Positions 1 to 5,725 of a DNA stretch of 8,852 bases are shown here, one piece after another; positions within the stretch are counted from its first letter, which is position 1, and every line of letters begins with the position of its first letter. Below the pieces are notes generated by a model. It saw only the letters and a program-made list of their open reading frames with translations. It searched no databases and had not been told where the DNA came from. The stretch is from the NCBI GenBank assembly GCA_013815575.1, contig JACDFX010000036.1:1-8852 (forward strand). Reading direction: 5' to 3'. The DNA comes from Rubrobacter sp. Its GTDB lineage: Bacteria; Actinomycetota; Rubrobacteria; Rubrobacterales; Rubrobacteraceae. The translations under genes and the position numbers were made by a program.

Positions 1-671
1 CCCGTAATGACCGCGAGCACGCCGCACTTCATCCTGACCATGATGGCGGAGGTATCGAAGTCCCCGTGCCTGGCGAACATATCGAACTTTCGCACGCTCC
101 CCTGGGCGAACACTTCCTCCACCTCGCTCCGCGTAAGCCAGCGCAGGACGTCGAACTCGTGGATGTGCAGATCCCGGAAGATGCCGCCTGACAGGGGGAT
201 GTACTCTTCCGGTGGCGGCTCGTGATCGTGGCCGAGCATGTGCATCGAATACACCGTCCCGAGCGCGCCGGTATCTATGAGGCGCCTCGCCTCCCTGTAC
301 CCGGCGTCGAACCGTCTCATAAAGCCGACCTGTAGGATCGCCCCGGAGGACTCGACGCGGTCTACGATCTCTACCGTCTCCTCGTAGCCGAGCGCGACCG
401 GTTTCTCGCAGAAGGCAGGCAACCCGGCGTCGAGGCAGGCGTTGATCAAGCCCGCATGGGCAGACGTCGTTGCGGCGATCGTCGCGGCATCCAGCCCAGA
501 CCCGATGACCTCCTCGATGCTCCCGGACTCCCCCCCGATCCTCTCCGCAAGCGCCGCAGCCCGTTTCGCATCGACGTCACCGACGACCACCTCCTCGACG
601 CGGTGATCCTCGGCGAGTACCGTGGCGTGGAACACGCCTATCCTGCCCGCGCCTAACAACCCCACCCTCAA
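1..671 (-). CDS. Gfo/Idh/MocA-family NAD(P)-dependent dehydrogenase (inositol 2-dehydrogenase-like), C-terminus cut by window edge
   Basis: Read on the minus strand, 223 residues are visible before the left edge removes the C-terminal part (family members run to about 330-350). The N-terminus is a Rossmann dinucleotide fold with GLLGAGRIG at residues 4-12. CEKPVAL near residue 88 carries the family's catalytic Lys (K90). GGIFRDLHIHEFD around 162-174 supplies the Asp-x3-His pair (D167, H171) that with the Lys forms the catalytic triad in IolG-type enzymes. The expected reaction is cytoplasmic NAD(P)-dependent oxidation of a polyol or sugar hydroxyl. I chose the TTG at 671 because it gives the family-typical MRVGLLGAG start and has GGCGGGG about 8 bases upstream; GTG at 680 is the alternative, and an in-frame stop at 699-701 bars anything longer. 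The gene diverges from a sugar ABC importer, so it probably acts on the imported compound. The family is certain; the inositol substrate is only a suggestion. Confidence 0.9.
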   Translation of the reverse strand, partial: MRVGLLGAGRIGVFHATVLAEDHRVEEVVVGDVDAKRAAALAERIGGESGSIEEVIGSGLDAATIAATTSAHAGLINACLDAGLPAFCEKPVALGYEETVEIVDRVESSGAILQVGFMRRFDAGYREARRLIDTGALGTVYSMHMLGHDHEPPPEEYIPLSGGIFRDLHIHEFDVLRWLTRSEVEEVFAQGSVRKFDMFARHGDFDTSAIMVRMKCGVLAVIT

Positions 672-801
672 AGGGAACACCCCGCCATCATGACCCCATC
701 ACCCACGCTTCCCGCTTCGGACCCCTCCGATCAAGCTCCAGCGTACAGAACGCGCGAATGCCCCGTCAAGCTCGGCGCAGAACTTCATGCGATCCGAAGA
801 C

Positions 802-823
802 TGCGTTTGACGCGAGTAACGCA
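802..823. promoter_or_regulatory. Candidate operator: 6-10-6 inverted repeat
   Basis: TGCGTT (802-807) is matched by its reverse complement AACGCA (818-823) across a 10-base gap. The repeat overlaps the -35 box and the start of the spacer of the promoter at 807-835, the right place for a repressor or regulator of the importer operon. The regulator is not encoded in this window. The repeat is short, so this is a candidate only. Confidence 0.35.
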
Positions 824-835
824 AATAGGTACCAT
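807..835 (+). promoter_or_regulatory. Sigma70-type promoter for the ABC importer operon
   Basis: TTGACG (807-812) is followed after 17 bases by TACCAT (830-835), a good vegetative promoter for a high-GC organism. Transcription would start near 842 and give a leader of about 107 bases before the permease start at 949. A small stem-loop lies in the leader just ahead of the ribosome binding site (GCCGGA 901-906 paired with TCCGGC 914-919). No riboswitch fold was recognised. Confidence 0.5.
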
Positions 836-948
836 CGTTCCGAGAGGGGATTCGCAGGGTTACGGGAGGTGTTGGGCGCCATGAGGGAAGCTACTAACCT
901 GCCGGAGGCACAGTCCGGCTGCACCGGGCGACACCACAAGAGGGTGAC

Positions 949-1983
949 ATGAGCGCTTTTATGGAGCGAATCACCGGTTCGCAGTCGCCCTTGAGTTCGG
1001 AGAGGTCGCTGCGGTGGTCTCTCGCGCTAATAAGGCTGGGTCCCGCTATCATCCTGTTGCTGCTCATCATGGCGTTCAACGTGCTCAGTCCCGTATTCCT
1101 GACGGTGCAGAACGTTTCCAACATCGTCGTCCAGACCTCGGCGCTAGCCGTCCTGGCGATAGGCCAGTTGTTCGTTATTCTCGTCGCCGGCATCGACCTC
1201 TCGGTCGGCTCCGTGCTTGCGCTCTCGACGGTGATCGGGGCGCTCGTCTTTACGTGGAACCAGGGTCTCGGTGGTTCGCTCAGCGTCGCCGCCTTCCTCC
1301 TCACGGGCCTGGTAACAGGTTTTCTCAACGGGTTCATGCTCACAAAAGGAAGGCTGCCGCACGCCTTTATCCCGACCCTCGCAATGTTCTACGCCGCGAG
1401 CGGCCTGGCGCTCGTGCTCTCGAACGGCCGCGCCATACCCCACGTGCCTGGCATCGTAATTACGCTCGGAAGCGGGTACATAGGGCCCCTTCCGGTTCCG
1501 GTGTTGCTGGTCGCCGGGCTCGCGCTCGTCGCGGTCGTCCTGACCAAGCGCCTCAAGTGGGGGCGTTGGATCTACCTGGTCGGGGGAGACAAGGAGGCGG
1601 CCCGCAGGGTTGGCATCCCTGTAGACAGGGTTATCCTGTCGGTGTTCTTGATCAGCGGCCTCATGGCCGGTTTCGCCGGTGTGATCACTGCCGGAAGGAC
1701 GGCCTCAGGCTATCCGACCGCGGGCGAGCTGGCGGAGCTGCAGGCCATCGCCGCCGTGATCATCGGTGGAGGCAGCTTTTTCGGCGGCAGAGGTTCCGTC
1801 GCCGGAGTCCTGGTCGGCGCGCTCATTCTCGGGGTCATCGCGAACGGTCTCAACCTGCTGAACGTCGACGAGTACTGGCAACTGATAGTCGCCGGCGGCA
1901 TCATCGTCTTCGCCGTGGAGCTCGACGTGTTGCGCAGGTATCTCGAAGGACGGTTCCGAACCCTCCAGGCTCGGGGAGACTGA
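949..1983 (+). CDS. Carbohydrate ABC transporter permease, RbsC/FrcC type (BPD_transp_2)
   Basis: This 344-residue inner-membrane protein is the translocation channel of a sugar importer, and its length is usual for the RbsC/XylH/FrcC family. About nine to ten hydrophobic segments are visible, the first near residues 24-46. Family hallmarks are GIDLSVGSVLAL in the first third, TKGRLPHAFIPTLAMFYAASG in the middle, and AIAAVIIGGGSFFGGRGS near residue 270, the cytoplasmic coupling region seen as AAVVIGG-S-GG-G in relatives. The ATG at 949 has AGAGGG at 939-944. It is the first gene of the operon; the ATPase GTG follows one base after its stop, so translation is probably coupled. The order permease-ATPase-binding protein resembles no fixed rbs order but all three partners are present. 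The family is certain; the substrate is not determined by sequence. Confidence 0.93.
   Translation: MSAFMERITGSQSPLSSERSLRWSLALIRLGPAIILLLLIMAFNVLSPVFLTVQNVSNIVVQTSALAVLAIGQLFVILVAGIDLSVGSVLALSTVIGALVFTWNQGLGGSLSVAAFLLTGLVTGFLNGFMLTKGRLPHAFIPTLAMFYAASGLALVLSNGRAIPHVPGIVITLGSGYIGPLPVPVLLVAGLALVAVVLTKRLKWGRWIYLVGGDKEAARRVGIPVDRVILSVFLISGLMAGFAGVITAGRTASGYPTAGELAELQAIAAVIIGGGSFFGGRGSVAGVLVGALILGVIANGLNLLNVDEYWQLIVAGGIIVFAVELDVLRRYLEGRFRTLQARGD
1973..1978 (+). promoter_or_regulatory. Ribosome binding site for the ATPase GTG start
   Basis: GGGGAG lies inside the last codons of the permease gene, 6 bases before the GTG at 1985. It supports that non-ATG start over the internal ATG at 2051, which would remove the conserved PILEVRN strand of the nucleotide-binding domain. 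Confidence 0.6.
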
Positions 1984-1984
1984 C

Positions 1985-2797
1985 GTGGAAGCCGAACGCG
2001 AACAGACGAGCCAGGACGAGAAAGAAACCCCGATCCTCGAGGTACGGAACATGACGAAACGGTTCGGGGCCACGCTCGCCCTGGACAACGTCAGCCTCGA
2101 GTTGCAGCGCGGCGAGGTCCTGGCGCTGCTGGGCGACAACGGCGCCGGCAAGTCCACGCTCATCAAGTGCCTCAGCGGCGTCCACCAGCCCGACGAGGGC
2201 CGGATCTTTCTGGAAGGGGAGGAGGTGACGCTCAACTCGCCCATGGAGGCTCGGGACCTCGGCATGGAGACCGTCTATCAGGACCTCTCGCTGTTCGACA
2301 ACATGAACGTCGTGGGAAACTTCTACGCCGGGAGAGAGCCCGTCACGCCCCGGTGGCTTGGGGGCTGGGGATGGGTCAGGGACGGTTTCATGTCCAGCAA
2401 GGCGAAGGAGAGCCTGGAAAGCCTGCAGGTGAACCTTCCCAGCGCGGAGGTGGAGATCGGCCTGATGTCCGGAGGACAGCGCCAGGCCGTCGCCAGCGCA
2501 CGGGCCATGTCGTTCGGCAGGAAGATCGTGATCCTCGACGAGCCGACCTCAGCCCTCGGGGCGCGGGAGTCCAGCAATGTCCTGCGCCTCATAAAGGAAG
2601 CGCCGGAGCACGGGGTCTCCGTCATCGTCATCTCCCACAACCTGGAACACGTCATCCAGGTGTGCCACCGCGCTGTCGTGCTCAGGCAGGGGGTTCGGGT
2701 GGGCGAAGCTGAACCCACGGAGGAGAACCACGAGCGTCTTGTCTCGATGATCGTGGGCGGCGCGGCGGAAGAAGGCAAAGGTGAAAAACAGGCTTGA
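1985..2797 (+). CDS. Carbohydrate ABC transporter ATP-binding protein, single-domain (FrcA-like)
   Basis: This 270-residue cytoplasmic ATPase powers the importer. In order it shows the Walker A motif GDNGAGKST (50-58), Q-loop YQD with Q99, signature MSGGQ (161-165), Walker B IVILDEP (181-187) and H-loop H218 in VISHN. It has one nucleotide-binding domain; many RbsA/XylG-type partners of this permease family are double-length proteins of about 500 residues, whereas FrcA-type proteins are single, so two copies would assemble here. A Trp/Gly-rich insert (GGWGW, about 126-130) lies between the Q-loop and the signature. GTG is the start, with GGGGAG upstream. The gene follows the permease by one base and precedes the binding protein by 29 bases. 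The assignment as importer ATPase is secure from motifs and context. Confidence 0.94.
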   Translation: MEAEREQTSQDEKETPILEVRNMTKRFGATLALDNVSLELQRGEVLALLGDNGAGKSTLIKCLSGVHQPDEGRIFLEGEEVTLNSPMEARDLGMETVYQDLSLFDNMNVVGNFYAGREPVTPRWLGGWGWVRDGFMSSKAKESLESLQVNLPSAEVEIGLMSGGQRQAVASARAMSFGRKIVILDEPTSALGARESSNVLRLIKEAPEHGVSVIVISHNLEHVIQVCHRAVVLRQGVRVGEAEPTEENHERLVSMIVGGAAEEGKGEKQA

Positions 2798-2817
2798 CGG
2801 ATTTCGTCCACAACGAC

Positions 2818-2823
2818 GGGAGA
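2818..2823 (+). promoter_or_regulatory. Ribosome binding site deciding the binding-protein start
   Basis: GGGAGA stands just before the ATG at 2827. It favours this start over the upstream in-frame TTG at 2794, which overlaps the ATPase stop and would add 11 residues in front of an otherwise ideal lipoprotein signal peptide. Confidence 0.6.
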
Positions 2824-2826
2824 AAG

Positions 2827-3828
2827 ATGAACAAGGCACGAGCTCTTCAAGTGGTAACGTTGGCGGTCATCCTCCTTGGGGTTTTGCTTCTCCTCACGGC
2901 TTGCAGGGGCGCGCTTGCGCCCGAGTCCCAGCAGAACAAGGCCAAAGGTATGACGATCGGCTTCGTGCCGAAAGCCTTGAACCAGGAATTCTGGACTACG
3001 TCCAAGGCCGGGGCCACGGACGCGGACAAGCAGATGTCCGACGTAGAGGTGATCGTCGACGCCGGGTCCTCGGAGCTAGCCATAGACGAGCAGATAGCCG
3101 TGGTAGAAGACATGCTGACCAAGCAGGTGGACGCGCTGGCCGTGGCGCCAACGGCGCCCGACCAGTTGCAGCCGGTCCTCGAGCGGGCCAGCAAGCAGGT
3201 CCCCGTTCTCATCATCGATTCGGACATCCCCTCTTGGGACGGGAAGACCACCTACATCGGAACGGACAACGTCGAGGGCGGGCGGGTCGCCGGAGAGTAC
3301 ATCATCGACCAGATGAATGGTTCGGGGACGCTGGCGCTCATAAACGGCATTCCGGGAGCGACCTCGGGCGAAGATCGAATCGCCGGCGTGAAAGATGCCG
3401 TGAAGGGCACCGACATCGAGGTCGTCGCTGAGGTGGCCGCGGACTTCGCCCGCGCCGAGGGCGTATCGGCGATGGAAGACATACTCCAGAACAATCCCGA
3501 CGTGAACGCTGTCTTCGCGGCCAACGATGAGATGGCGCTAGGAGCACTGGAGGCTCTCAAGGCCCGCGGAAAGACGGAAGACGTCCTGCTCGTGGGATAT
3601 GACGGGACCGAGGAGGCCACGCAAGTGGTCCTCAAGGATCAAGGAATAGATGCCACGGTGGCGCAGGACCCCTACGAGATGGGCAAGGTCGGCGTAGAAG
3701 AGGCGGTGGCCGCCGCGAAAGGCCAGTCGGTAAAGAAGACGATCAACACCGGGGTAACCCTGGTAACCGCAAAGAATGCCAAGAGCTACCTCAAAGAGTA
3801 CAGAGCGCGGCTGGGCGAGGGTTCGTAG
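2827..3828 (+). CDS. Sugar-binding lipoprotein of the ABC importer, RbsB type (Peripla_BP_4)
   Basis: This 333-residue substrate-binding protein begins with a lipoprotein signal peptide: basic MNKAR, a hydrophobic core, then the lipobox LTAC with the acylated Cys at residue 26. It would sit on the outer face of the cytoplasmic membrane and deliver substrate to the permease. The mature part matches the RbsB-like fold: IGFVPKALNQEFW (about 44-56) is the first strand and ligand loop; TYIGTDNVEGGRVAGEYI marks the inter-domain region; FAANDEMALGALEAL and VGYDGTEEA (about 256-263) are typical of the C-terminal lobe. The C-terminus is KEYRARLGEGS, followed by a strong terminator. It is the last gene of the operon. 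Ligand specificity cannot be read with confidence; the neighbouring dehydrogenase makes a polyol such as inositol, or a monosaccharide, plausible. Confidence 0.93.
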   Translation: MNKARALQVVTLAVILLGVLLLLTACRGALAPESQQNKAKGMTIGFVPKALNQEFWTTSKAGATDADKQMSDVEVIVDAGSSELAIDEQIAVVEDMLTKQVDALAVAPTAPDQLQPVLERASKQVPVLIIDSDIPSWDGKTTYIGTDNVEGGRVAGEYIIDQMNGSGTLALINGIPGATSGEDRIAGVKDAVKGTDIEVVAEVAADFARAEGVSAMEDILQNNPDVNAVFAANDEMALGALEALKARGKTEDVLLVGYDGTEEATQVVLKDQGIDATVAQDPYEMGKVGVEEAVAAAKGQSVKKTINTGVTLVTAKNAKSYLKEYRARLGEGS

Positions 3829-3852
3829 CAGGAAAAACGGGAGGACAAACTC

Positions 3853-3891
3853 ATCGGCACCCGCAGAGGCGCCTCTGCGGGTGCCGATTTT
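3853..3891 (+). terminator. Intrinsic terminator of the ABC importer operon
   Basis: Bases 3853-3888 form a perfect 36-base palindrome: the arm at 3853-3870 is the exact reverse complement of 3871-3888. In RNA it would fold as a very stable GC-rich hairpin with only the inner bases unpaired, followed by TTTT (3888-3891). It starts 24 bases after the stop of the binding-protein gene. The run of T is short but the stem is exceptional. Confidence 0.8.
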
Positions 3892-4038
3892 CCGGGCACG
3901 ACGATCGACCACCACAGCCTTCGCCAGTGAAGGATCTCAGGTCAACGTCCTAGCTTCTCTGTTCTTCTTGGTCGAGTTTGACTAACTGGCCTCATAGGAG
4001 GTCTATTTTTCTTGCCAATTTGCAGGTAAAATGCGAGG

Positions 4039-4110
4039 CTGCCGGACCTGGATTCGAACCAGGACTAACTGATCCAGAGTCAGGCGTACTCCTTGCTAGA
4101 CTGTCCCAAT
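4039..4110 (-). tRNA. tRNA-Gln(CTG)-like sequence, 5' half degenerate (possible att remnant)
   Basis: On the minus strand a 72-base sequence has a perfect 5-bp T-stem (CCTGG/CCAGG) with loop TTCGAAT, an anticodon loop CTCTGGA giving anticodon CTG, and a 3' acceptor strand TCCGGCA with discriminator G, all fitting bacterial tRNA-Gln. The 5' side does not fit: ATTGGGA pairs with the 3' acceptor strand only over its inner three bases plus one wobble, the D-stem has a mismatch or bulge, and the top anticodon pair is C-T. CCA is not encoded. A working tRNA is unlikely. It could be a decayed gene, or a 3' tRNA segment left by site-specific integration. Confidence 0.55.
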
Positions 4111-4242
4111 GAGGGGAGACGGAGAACAGCTTAGGCACTTGTCTCGTCCTCACCTGTGCTGGCACCCTCCCCTATACCAACACCCGCAATCATGCGGTCC
4201 GAGAGGCAGCCTACGCCCCGTCGTGGATGGTGACACTTTTGA

Positions 4243-4285
4243 CGCCAACCCCATGGGGGTCGAGGAGGGTCGAGAGGGGTTGGCG
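4243..4285. repeat. Inverted repeat, 10-bp arms
   Basis: CGCCAACCCC (4243-4252) is exactly complementary to GGGGTTGGCG (4276-4285) across a 23-base loop that itself contains two copies of GGGTCGAG. It lies between the two tRNA-like sequences. No T run follows on either strand, so it does not look like a terminator. Its role is unknown. Confidence 0.5.
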
Positions 4286-4330
4286 GCCACTGACCGATCG
4301 TAAAATCCCTGCTAACGGGGTACTTTGGTA

Positions 4331-4419
4331 ACCCGTGGGGGACCAAGCGCAGCGCCCGGCTCGGACTCAAAATCCGGTTCCCCGAAAGGGGAGTGTCGGT
4401 TCGAGTCCGACCTCCGGTA
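4331..4419 (+). tRNA. tRNA-Leu(CAA)-like sequence with atypical 5' half
   Basis: The 3' part is a good class II tRNA: anticodon stem TCGGA/TCCGG (4361-4365, 4373-4377), loop CTCAAAA with anticodon CAA, a long variable arm (TTCCCC-GAAA-GGGGA), T-stem GTCGG/CCGAC with loop TTCGAGT, acceptor strand CTCCGGT and discriminator A, as expected for leucine. The 5' part is poor. Starting at 4331, ACCCGTG makes five of seven acceptor pairs and the D-loop lacks the usual GG. A longer fold starting at 4314 (AACGGGG) makes six of seven pairs, one a wobble, but then needs an oversized D-arm built on TTTGGT/ACCAAG. CCA is not encoded. It may be decayed or recombined; function is uncertain. Confidence 0.55.
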
Positions 4420-4465
4420 CTTACAAATTCCCTGCAAATCACGCAAAGCGTCGGTGACTAAAGCG

Positions 4466-4494
4466 AAGCCCCCGGCCATCGAACCGGGGGCTTT
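4466..4494 (-). terminator. Hairpin terminator after the integrase fragment
   Basis: AAGCCCCCGG (4466-4475) pairs perfectly with CCGGGGGCTT (4484-4493) around an 8-base loop. On the minus strand it begins 13 bases after the integrase stop codon and is followed by a moderately T-rich tail (CTTCGCTTTAGT), so it would end transcripts of the ancestral integrase gene. Confidence 0.6.
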
Positions 4495-4506
4495 GGGAGC
4501 AGTAGG

Positions 4507-4689
4507 CTACGAAAGCGCCTCTTCCATCGCTTTGGCGGCGCTATCCTGCATGTCGGGGAGCACGTGGCTGTAGGTGTCGAGGGTGATGGCTATGTTCGCG
4601 TGGTCGAGCATCTCCGAGACCACCTTGGGGTTGACGTTCTTGGACAAGAGCCACGTGGCGCACGTGTGCCTGAGATCGTAAAACCTTAT
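4507..4689 (-). pseudogene. Tyrosine recombinase/phage integrase, C-terminal fragment truncated by IS630
   Basis: Sixty codons remain of what is normally a 350-450 residue site-specific recombinase. They cover the end of the catalytic domain: IRFYDLRHTCATWLL contains the box II Arg, LDHANIAITLDTY contains the conserved His and the nucleophile Tyr (about residue 40 of the fragment), and the frame ends at a normal TAG. The arm-binding, core-binding and first catalytic Arg regions are absent. The family match ends at an ATA codon (4687-4689) whose TA abuts the left end of the IS; IS630 elements insert at TA. No integrase sequence is recognisable beyond the right IS end, where a terminator and another operon begin, so a deletion probably accompanied or followed the insertion. 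The fragment cannot encode an active enzyme. Its presence beside tRNA-like sequences fits an integrase that used a tRNA gene as target. Confidence 0.85.
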
Positions 4690-4736
4690 CTGACAGCGGC
4701 TTGCTTTGGGATTGATCGGCGTGCGAGACTGGTGGG

Positions 4737-5680
4737 ATGAAACCGTACTCGAAGGATCTCAGGCTGAAGATACTAGCCGCCTGCGACCGCGGGATGCCCC
4801 GTAGGGAGGTCTCCCGAGTCTTCGGCGTCTCGGAGCCGACCATCAGACGCTACCTGAGGCTGCGGCGGGAGACCGGTGGCGTCGATCCGAGGCCGGTGCC
4901 CGGCCCCCCGGCCCGTAAGAGCGACGCCCTGGGGGCGGCGTTGCCCGGACAGGTCTCGCGCAACCCCGACCTCACGCTCGAGGAGCACCGCGAGCTCTTC
5001 TATGACGAGCACGGCTTGGCGGTCTCGACGGCCACCGTCAGCCGCGTCCTCAAGGGGCTTGGGCTGCCGCTCAAAAAAAGTCACTCCCGGCCGCAGAGCG
5101 CGACGAAGAAGAGCGCGAAAGCTGGCATGAGGGGGTAGGCGAGCGCGACCCACGCTTGCTGGTATTCGTGGACGAGTGCGGGACGCACACCTCCATGACG
5201 CGCCTGAGGGCCCGGGCGCCAAAAGGCGAGAGGGCCTACGGACGAGTCCCTCGCAACCGCGGCCGAAACACGACCCTCATCGCGAGCATGACCGCCGAGG
5301 GTATGGGCCCGTGCATGGCGGTGGTCGGCTCGACCAAGAAAGCGGTCTTCGAGGCCTACGTCGAGGAGGTCCTGGCGCCGTCTCTGCGCCCCGGGCAGGT
5401 GGTGGTCATGGACAACCTCGGCGCGCACAGGAGCGAGAGGGTTAGGGAACTCGTGGAGGGGCAGGACTGCGAGCTGTTGTTCCTGCCGCCCTACTCGCCG
5501 GACTTCTCTCCCATCGAGGAGGCCTTCAGCAAGATAAAGACGCTGCTCAGGAAGGCTAAGGCCCGCGACCGGAGCGCGCTGGTGGAGGCCATCGGGCGAG
5601 CGCTCTCGGCGGTCACGGCCGACGATGCGCGGGGCTACTTCGGACACTGCGGCTACCCGCTCGACGCTCAACCCTCATGA
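4737..5680 (+). CDS. IS630-family transposase, two frames joined by a -1 frameshift
   Basis: The first frame (4737-5138) encodes a helix-turn-helix DNA-binding half: MKPYSKDLRLKILAACDRG and REVSRVFGVSEPTIRRYLR are typical IS630 HTH repeats. The second frame, open through the overlap and ending at the TGA of 5678-5680, encodes the catalytic half with FVDECGTHTSM, VVMDNLGAH and PPYSPDFSPIEEAF. Joining the frames by a -1 shift on the seven A at 5073-5079 gives KKSLPAAERDEEERESWHEG and about 314 residues, the normal layout of the family. In the fused protein the catalytic residues are near D146, D226 and E261, with 34 residues between the last two (DD34E). All three are intact, so the enzyme could be active if the shift occurs. 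The start ATG has a weak upstream GGTGGG. Confidence 0.88.
5073..5079 (+). promoter_or_regulatory. Programmed -1 frameshift site (A7) in the transposase
   Basis: A run of seven A is read as CTC AAA AAA AGT in the first frame. Slipping one base back lets the ribosome continue into the frame that encodes the DDE domain, and the amino acid sequence on both sides of the join fits the family. Poly-A slippage is well known in IS630 elements. Reading this as an inactivating mutation is possible but less likely because each half is otherwise clean. Confidence 0.7.
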
Positions 5681-5725
5681 ACACCGCTATGAGGCCCGAA
5701 AGCCCACGCGAGTTTACTCCCGCGC

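Larger units (their letters stand above)
3889..4506. other. Gene-free accessory stretch with tRNA-like sequences and hairpins
   Basis: I see no credible protein gene here. From left to right it holds plain spacer (3892-4017), a 9-mer ATTTGCAGG (4018-4026), a minus-strand tRNA-Gln-like sequence (4039-4110), a stem-loop (4243-4285), a plus-strand tRNA-Leu-like sequence (about 4331-4419), the reverse complement of the same 9-mer (4431-4439) and a hairpin terminator (4466-4493). Local AT content is higher than in the flanking genes, particularly at 4001-4035 and 4420-4465. Together with the integrase fragment just to the right, this suggests the junction of a decayed integrated element. Confidence 0.6.
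4689..5690 (+). mobile_element. IS630-family insertion sequence
   Basis: The element is about 1.0 kb and carries a DD34E transposase split over two frames. Imperfect terminal inverted repeats are visible: 4695-4718 against the reverse complement of 5665-5688, 16 of 24 bases matching, starting with a shared AGCGG and including GG-TTGA-CG. The right repeat overlaps the transposase stop codon. TA dinucleotides lie at 4687-4688 and 5688-5689, but they are not placed symmetrically with respect to the repeats, so the exact outer ends and the TA duplication are uncertain, and the right end may be altered. It interrupts or borders the integrase fragment. Confidence 0.8.

Noticed and set aside
2794..2826. 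TTG at 2794 as start of the binding protein
   Set aside because: It overlaps the ATPase stop and puts 11 residues before a standard lipoprotein signal; ATG 2827 has its own GGGAGA.
4314..4419. The Leu-like sequence as a selenocysteine tRNA because of its possible long D-arm
   Set aside because: The anticodon loop CTCAAAA gives CAA, not TCA, and the acceptor arm is not extended to eight pairs.
4131..4442. A 103-codon minus-strand open frame across the tRNA-Leu-like sequence
   Set aside because: Its GGRTRTDTPLSGNR stretch is the antisense translation of a tRNA, a well-known false protein; there is no ribosome binding site or family match.
3988..5696. GGCCTCATAG at 3988-3997 matched inverted at 5687-5696, next to the right IS end
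   Set aside because: Dozens of 10-mer inverted matches are expected by chance in a window this size, and the surrounding bases do not agree.
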